DNA of 64,000 nucleotides from Thinopyrum elongatum (lineage: Eukaryota > Streptophyta > Magnoliopsida > Poales > Poaceae), in NCBI GenBank assembly GCA_011799875.1, contig CM022300.1:108699201-108763200 (forward strand), in the 5' to 3' direction. This document shows, one piece after another, positions 58,801 to 64,000 of this stretch. The position numbers were made by a program, and so were the translations under genes. The notes beneath the pieces are model-generated. The model saw only the letters and a list, made by a program, of their open reading frames with translations. It searched no databases and was not told the DNA's origin. Numbering within the stretch: the first letter of the stretch is position 1; the number at the start of each line of letters is the position of its first letter.

Positions 58801-59032
58801 AATAGAACATGAGTCCGCGGACGAAGGGATGGAGAGCGAACCCTAGCCCTCGGAGGAAGTGAGAGATGAATACGACCCTCTCGCCGGATCTGGGAGTAGG
58901 AATGACCTGCCCTTGAGCAGAGAGCCTGTGGGGGATTTCCGCGGTCAGGTATTTTGCCGCCCGGAGCTTCACGATATCCTCCTCTGTGACGGAGGAGGCC
59001 ACCCACCGGCCTTGAGGGTTGGGTCCGGACAT
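55865..59032 (-). pseudogene. Antisense gene of the gypsy element (PF04195-type, five exons)
   Basis: The minus-strand ATG is at 59032. Exon 1 (59032-58164) encodes a domain like PF04195, putative gypsy-type transposon protein (FLRGLGFALHPFVRGLMFYY, LCEAFL-type, WEFNPEGPQTL). Proposed GT-AG introns: 58163-58089, 57702-57625, 57134-56981, 56865-56764. Exon phases agree at every junction. Exon 2 is acidic with a KKRA/PKRGK basic patch; exon 5 encodes a long Ala/Glu/Arg coiled coil (56763-56480) and a helical C-terminus. Damage: a frameshift in exon 1 near 58550-58600 and a TGA at 56143-56141 (explained by CGA to TGA). Known in several grass gypsy elements; function unknown. Confidence 0.65.
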
Positions 59033-59140
59033 GGCTAGGAGGCTCGAAACGAATAAATTGAACCTTGGGTGCTGGAACTCGAGGTTGGAAAGGATGAGGA
59101 AAAGAGAAGGCGTGGGTGAAAGGGGTGAATCCTTATCCCC

Positions 59141-59147
59141 TTATAAA
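59141..59147 (-). promoter_or_regulatory. TATA box of the antisense gene
   Basis: On the minus strand, TTTATAA within CCTTTATAAGGGG lies about 110 bp upstream of the ATG at 59032. The spacing suits a plant promoter. Confidence 0.45.
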
Positions 59148-59565
59148 GGCAGTGAATATCAAGCGCTTCCCCACTCGCCTTAAAACTCGCCTATTCCCAA
59201 GGGCCGTGCAGACCGCATGGTTGGATTCCCCACGCTCGTATCGATGAGAATCCCGTAATAAGGGGACATGATCTCTGCTTCGACAAGACGTGCCAATAAA
59301 ACCGCTTCTCGAAATGTGGAGTAGGAGGCTAAAAAGAAAACGGTTCGAAATAATGATCGTGCAGAAACGTGGTGTCGCGTTACAAAAAGTTGTCAGCAGA
59401 TGGGACTCGTGAAATATTATACTCTCTGCGGTTGTGTGTGGTAGTTGTTTTGCAGAGCCGGACACGCTTTCTGTGCTCGAAGTCTGTTTTGGAGTATTCG
59501 GAGGAGGAACCCGCCTTGCAATGCCGAAGACAATCTGCGCGCTGGACACATCGTCATTGAAGCCT
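59148..59565. other. Region between antisense promoter and 3' LTR
   Basis: Upstream region of the antisense gene and 3' non-coding region of the element. No supported ORF. Confidence 0.4.
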
Positions 59566-59579
59566 GGTTCAGGGGCTAC
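59566..59579 (+). other. Polypurine tract region of the gypsy element
   Basis: GGTTCAGGGGCTAC directly precedes the 3' LTR; the tract is short and impure. Confidence 0.45.
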
Positions 59580-60050
59580 TGAGGGAGTCCTAGATTAAGG
59601 GGTCCTCGGGCGTCCAAGCTATGTAACGTGGGCCGGACTGATGGGCCATGAAGATACAAGACAGAAGACTCTCTCCCGTGTCCGGATGGGACTCTCCCTG
59701 GCGTGGACGGCAAACTTGGTGTTCGGATATGAAGATTCCTTTCTCTGTAACCGACTTTGTACAACCCTAGTCCCCTCCGGTGCCTATATAAACCGGAGGG
59801 TTTAGTCCGTAGAGGCAATCATAATCAGACAGGCTAGACTTCTAGGGTTTTAGCCATTATGATCTCGTGGTAGATCAACTCTTGTAATACTCATATTCAT
59901 CAAGATCAATCAAGCAGGATGTAGGGTATTACCTCCATAGAGAGGGCCCGAACCTGGGTAAACATCGTGTCCCCCGTCTCCTGTTACCATCGACCTTAGA
60001 CGCACAATTCGGGACCCCCTACCCAAGATCCGCCGATTTTGACACCGACA
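59580..60050 (+). repeat. 3' LTR of the gypsy element
   Basis: Begins TGAGGGAGTCC and ends CACCGACA; 471 bp, same length as the 5' LTR, differing at about 16 positions, mostly transitions. Confidence 0.88.
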
Positions 60051-60055
60051 GGGGG

Positions 60056-60471
60056 AGCCTAGCACACACCAGATCAATTGTCAGCCGTGTGCGGCGCCCC
60101 CTCCACCGTTTACACCCCGGTCATATTTTTGTAGTGCTTAGGCGAAGCCCTGCGGAGATCACTTCACCATCACCGTCACCACGCCTTCGTGCTGACAGAA
60201 CTCATCTACTACCTCGCCGTCTTGCTGGATCAAGAAGGCGGAGGACGTCACTGAGCTGAACGTGTGCTGAACGCGGAGGTGCCGTACGTTCGGTACTAGA
60301 TCGGTTGGATTGCGAAGAAAGTTCGACTACATCAACCGCGTTGTGAAACGCTTCCGCTTACGGTCTACGAGGGTACGTAAACACACTCTCCCCTCTCGTT
60401 GATATGCATCTCCTTGATAGATCTTGTGTGTGCATAGAAATTTTTTGTTTTCCATGCAACATTTCCCTACA
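60056..60471 (+). repeat. 3' LTR of the Angela-type element, last part
   Basis: Continues AGCCTAGCACACACC and ends TTTCCCTACA. 60051-60055 is the GGGGG target copy of the gypsy insertion. Confidence 0.85.
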
Positions 60472-60570
60472 CCCCCCCCCCGCTCTCCCAGGCCGAGCGA
60501 GCGAGCTCCTGGCCGATCCTGATCGGGTCTCCTGCATCAGTTGACTCCAAAAAAAAACAGAGAGCTTTTC
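60472..60570 (+). other. Leader of the short-LTR copia, resumed after the Angela insertion
   Basis: Starts with a run of C after the Angela 3' LTR end, then continues to the gag ATG. Confidence 0.5.
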
Positions 60571-61569
60571 ATGTCTTCTTCGGGCTATGTTGATGTTCCT
60601 CGGTGCTCGGTGATCTTTGATGGCACCAACTATGCTGAGTTCGTGGGTTTCATGCGCATCCATATGCGCTTTCTTCTTTTGTGGGGCGTTCTCTCTGGTG
60701 AGGTCCCCTATCTGCAATGCCCTATTGTTCCCGTGGCTCCTACCCTGCCGGTGCCACCGGTTCTTGCTGCTGATGCTTCCTAGGCTGATCGGGATGCAGC
60801 CAAGGCTCTCGATGATGCTGCAGTTGATGCTTATGATCAGCAGGTATCAGCTTATTCAGATACTCTTTCTGTCTACTGCGATGATCTGTTTGCTTACACT
60901 CAGTGGTGCAATGATGATGCTCGAGCTGATGCTGTTCTCACTGCGAGTGTCCTCCCTCATTTTGCTTCGGAGTTCATGGGACTCGGCACAGTTGCAGCGA
61001 TGTGGTCTTATCTCTGTCAGCGCTATTAGCCCTCTGGTGATGCTTTCTACCTATCTATGGTGCGTCGGGAGCACGTGCTTCAGCAGGGTGACTCATCTAT
61101 TGATGAGTTCTACTCATAGTGCTCTGCCATCTGCCGCCAGCTTGACTCTCTTTGGACAGTTGTTTGTGGAGCTTGCCGTTGCTATCAGACTACGCGGTCC
61201 GACTTGGAGTTTCAGCGGGTCCATGAGTTCTTATCTCGCCTCCGTTCTGAGTTTGAGCCTCAACGTTCTCACTTGCTTGCTTGTGGTCGTGTTCCTATCT
61301 CGGAGGTGCTTGCCGAGCTTCGTGCTGAGGAGACCCGCCTTTGTTCTACTGGGTTGCTTGCAGTTTCGTCTGTGTTGGCTGCCCGAGCTCCTGTGTCATC
61401 TGCTCGTCTCACCACTCCATTGCTCATGCCCACACCTTCAGGGGGGTGGGTCACCCTCCTTATGCTAAGAAGGGAAGGTCACGTCGTGACACATTCTGTG
61501 GTTACTGCTCCCGGCCAGGTCACCCAGAGTCTGATTGTCGCCAGAAGCAGCGAGACCAGAGGCGCTCCT
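60571..61569 (+). pseudogene. Gag of the short-LTR copia element, truncated
   Basis: The frame starts at ATG 60571 (MSSSGYVDVPRC; FDGTNYAEFVGFMRIHM is a typical copia Gag start). It is crossed by TAG stops at 60781-60783, 61027-61029 and 61117-61119, each explained by CAG to TAG. A frameshift at the G run near 61440 moves the zinc knuckle (CGYCSRPGHPESDC, about 61498-61540) into another frame. The protein is cut at 61570 by a gypsy LTR, so no pol remains in the window. Confidence 0.7.
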
Positions 61570-63226
61570 TGATACGTCTCCAACGGATCTATAATTTTTT
61601 ATTGTTCCATGCTATTATATTATCTGTTTTGGATGTTTTATATGCTATTTTATATTATTTTTGGGACTAACCTATTAACCTAGACCCCAGTGCCAGTTTC
61701 TGTTTTTTCCTTGTTTTTGAGTTTCGCAGAAAAGGAATACCAAACGGAGTCCAAATGAGCTGAAAATTTACGGTGATTTTTTATGGACCAGAAGAAGCCC
61801 CCGAAGTAAAAGAGTTGGGCCAGAAGAGCCACGAGGCCTCCACAAGGTTGGAGGGCGCGCCCCCCCTAGGGCGCACCCTCCGGTCTTGTGGGCTCCACGT
61901 GGACCCCCCTGGCTTGTTCTTGACGCCAAAAATTCCTATAAATACAGAAACCCCCAGAAATAAACCTAGATCGGGAGTTCCGCCGCCGCAAGCCTCTGTA
62001 GCCACGAAAAACAAATCGGGAGCCCGTTCCGGCACCCTGCCGGAGGGGGAAACCATCACCGGTGGCCATCTTCATCATCCCGGCGCTCTCCATGACGAGG
62101 AGGGAGTAGTTCACCCTCGGGGCTGAGGGTATGTACCAGTAGCTATGTGTTTGATCTCTCTCTCTCGTGTTCTTGATTTGGCACGATCTTGATGTACCGC
62201 GAGCTTTGCTATTATAGTTGGATCTTATGATGTTTCTCCCCCTCTACCTTCTTGTAATGAATTGAGTTTTCCATTTGAAGTTATCTTATCGGATTGAGTC
62301 TTTAAGGATTTGAGAACACTTGATGTATGTCTTGCATGTGTTTATCTGTGGTGACAATGGGATATTCACGTGATCCACTTGATGTATGTTTTGGTGATCA
62401 ACTTGCGGGTTCTGTGACCTTGTGAACTTATGCATAGGTGTTGGCACATGTTTTCGTCTTGACTCTCCGGTAGAAACTTTGGGGCACTCTTTGAAGTTCT
62501 TTGTGTTGGTTTGAATAGATGAATCTGAGATTGTGTGATGCATATCATATAATCAAACCCGCGGATACTTGTGGTGACATTGGAGTATCTAGGTGACATT
62601 AGGGTTTTGGTTGATGTGTGTCTTAAGGTGTTATTTTAGTACGAACTCTAGGGCTGTTTGTGACACTTATAGGAATAGCCCAATAGATCGATCAGAAAGA
62701 ATAACTTTGAGGTGGTTGCGTACCCTACAATAATCTCTTTGTCTATCCTCCGCTATTAGTGACTTTGGAGTGACTCTTTGTTGCATGTTGAGGGATTGTT
62801 ATATGATCTAATAATGTTATCATTGTTGAGAGAACTTGCACTAGTGAAAGTATGAACCCTAGGCCTTGTTTCGAAGCATTGCAATACCGTTTTCGCTCAC
62901 TTTTGTTACTAGCTACCTTGCTGTTTTTATATTTTCAGGTTACAAAAACCTATATCTACTATCCATATTACACTTGTATCACCATCTCTTCGCTGAACTA
63001 GTGCACCTATATAATTTACCATTGTATTGGGTGTGTTGGGGACACAAGAGACTCTTTGTTATTTGGTTGCAGGGTTGTTTGAGAGAGACCATCTTCATCC
63101 TATGCCTCCCATGGATTGATAAACCTTAGGTCATCCACTTGAGGGAAATTTGCTACTGTCCTACAAAACTCTGCGCTTGGAGGCCCAACACGAGTCTACA
63201 AGAAGAAGGTTGCGTAGTAGACATCA
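61570..63226 (+). repeat. 5' LTR of the Sabrina-type element
   Basis: About 1657 bp, TG...CA, ending AGTAGACATCA. TATAAATA at 61937-61944 is the likely TATA box. Confidence 0.65.
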
Positions 63227-63236
63227 AGCTCTTTTC

Positions 63237-63254
63237 TGGCGCCGTTGCCGGGGA
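63237..63254 (+). other. Primer binding site of the Sabrina-type element
   Basis: TGGCGCCGTTGCCGGGGA lies about 10 bases after the LTR end, the usual site in many plant gypsy elements. Confidence 0.75.
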
Positions 63255-63350
63255 GGTGAGTGCTTGAAGGTATATCTTTAGATCTTGCAATTGAATCTTT
63301 TAGTTTCTTGTTTTATCACTAGTTTAGTCTATAAAAGAAAACTACAAAAA

Positions 63351-64000
63351 ATGGAATTTAGGTTGCCTCATATGCTTCATCTTTTTAATGTTTTTCGTGA
63401 AAATAAGAATTCCGATAATTGTGCCAAAGTGTTAGAAGAAGAATGCAATAAAACGTTTGGCACTAAATCTTTGAATGATGAGCATGATTGCAATGTTGTT
63501 AGTATGAATTCTTTGAATATCCATAGTACTAATGATGATTGCCCTAGTCATGATAAAAATGTTTCTTATAAGCATGTCAATTTTTGTGGAGTGCATAGAG
63601 TTTGCAATTACACACCAAAAAGGGAAGATAGATTTTGCAAGAGGCATAAGTATTTAGAAACTAAATGGTTGCAAGAGAGGCTAGATGTTTGTGCTGAAAG
63701 ATTTAATTTTTCTCGCCATCCTTGTGAACTTTGAAACGAACGTGGTCATTTTAATTTCCAATGTGAATTATTTCATGATCGAATCGTGTCCAAAAATTGT
63801 GATAACCTCATTACCCTTGAGCATCATAATGAACTTAGTCTATTTGGGGGGTATGAAGAAATGAAACATAAAACTAACGATGTTCCAGATGGGGTTCTCA
63901 TGAAAATAATTGATTTTGATCTAAATGAAATTTATATGTATTGTGCGGTGAATTGCATTGAGAATCCTTATATTGCCAATTACTTGAAGACAAGAAAACA
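63351..64000 (+). pseudogene. First ORF (Gag-like) of the Sabrina-type element, partial
   Basis: The frame starts at ATG 63351 and runs to the window edge with one TGA at 63732-63734. The TGA sits exactly at the second Cys position of a CX2CX4HX4C zinc knuckle (C, then ERGH, then C), so it is a nonsense change in a metal ligand. The rest is charged and unrecognised in detail. The 3' part is outside the window. Confidence 0.55.

Larger units (their letters stand above)
50833..60050 (+). mobile_element. Gypsy-type retrotransposon with Gag-protease only and an antisense gene
   Basis: Two 471-bp LTRs (50833-51303 and 59580-60050) with TG...CA ends and a GGGGG target duplication (50828-50832 and 60051-60055). 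By eye 16 substitutions separate the LTRs, about 3.4% (about 1.3 million years at 1.3e-8). The plus strand encodes Gag and a retropepsin-like domain; there is no RT, RNase H or integrase. The minus strand encodes a five-exon gene. The LTR resembles the wheat Fatima group (from memory). It must depend on other elements to move. Confidence 0.8.
32743..60471 (+). mobile_element. Angela/BARE/WIS-type Ty1-copia retrotransposon, split by CACTA and gypsy insertions
   Basis: LTR, primer site, long leader, gag-pol, PPT and LTR are all present. The LTR start TGAAGGAAATATGCCC and end TTTCCCTACA match the Angela/BARE/WIS group. Removing the CACTA (33439-43743) and gypsy (50833-60050) insertions leaves about 8.2 kb; adding the missing LTR parts gives about 8.8 kb, normal for this group. 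The first ~37 bp of the 5' LTR are missing and the 3' LTR has a ~530-bp internal deletion. No target duplication can be checked because the 5' end is lost. Confidence 0.85.
61570..64000 (+). mobile_element. Sabrina/Athila-type gypsy retrotransposon, 5' end only
   Basis: LTR, primer site and start of the first ORF are present; the element continues beyond the window. The LTR start TGATACGTCTCCAACG and primer site TGGCGCCGTTGCCGGGGA are common to abundant Triticeae gypsy families; the family name is from memory. Confidence 0.65.

Noticed and set aside
1..64000. CRISPR arrays, bacterial operons, tRNA or rRNA genes
   Set aside because: The sequence is plant intergenic DNA; no regularly spaced direct repeats with unique spacers, no tRNA cloverleaf or rRNA sequence was recognised. 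The tRNA-like matches are retrotransposon primer sites.

Overview
The window reads as intergenic DNA from a large, repeat-rich grass genome of the Triticeae type (wheat, Aegilops, barley or rye). Nearly every base belongs to transposable elements inserted into one another. The LTRs, protein orders and termini match well-known Triticeae families: a Maximus/SIRE-like copia, an Angela/BARE/WIS copia, gypsy elements, a CACTA, a mariner-like element and a hAT MITE. Only one low-copy host gene is visible, a grass DUF1668-type protein at 28942-30129. Family names come from memory of terminal sequences and motifs, not from a search.

Left block (1-25924). A minus-strand copia LTR full of GCGGTAGTACCGC palindromes (1-371, continuing at 24712-25247) was split by a Maximus/SIRE-like copia element (372-24711, TSD GAAGA). 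That element carries gag, pol and a third long ORF (9213-18477). The third ORF has its own apparent TATA box and a 5'-UTR intron. It was split in turn by a deleted copia element (11067-16558, TSD ACATT). The 3' LTR of the Maximus-like element holds a 4.2 kb gypsy-type solo LTR (20376-24586, TSD CCTGA).

Middle block (25925-31612). This holds T-rich degenerate repeats, two tandem copies of an unclassified palindrome-rich element ending in a perfect 17-bp inverted repeat, the DUF1668 gene, and a minus-strand relic of a PIF/Harbinger Myb-like ORF1.

Right block (31613-64000). A copia element with a short 123-bp LTR (31613) contains a hAT MITE (31809-32402) in its leader. It was then invaded by an Angela/BARE/WIS element (32743-60471). 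The 5' LTR of the Angela element contains a CACTA transposon (33439-43743), which contains a mariner-like element (34716-40630) with a decayed transposase gene. The 3' LTR of the Angela element contains a gypsy element (50833-60050) that encodes only Gag and protease on the plus strand. This gypsy element also carries a five-exon antisense gene on the minus strand. The short-LTR copia resumes with its gag at 60571 and is cut at 61570 by a Sabrina/Athila-type gypsy element that runs off the window.

Almost all element proteins are pseudogenes. The in-frame stops are mostly ones explained by C-to-T changes (CAG/CAA/CGA to TAG/TAA/TGA), as expected for heavily methylated DNA. The observations most worth following are the independent transcription unit inside the Maximus-like element, the phase-compatible antisense gene in the gypsy element, three DLNxxP (EAR-type) motifs at the N-terminus of the mariner transposase, and palindrome arrays upstream of TATA boxes in two different copia LTRs.
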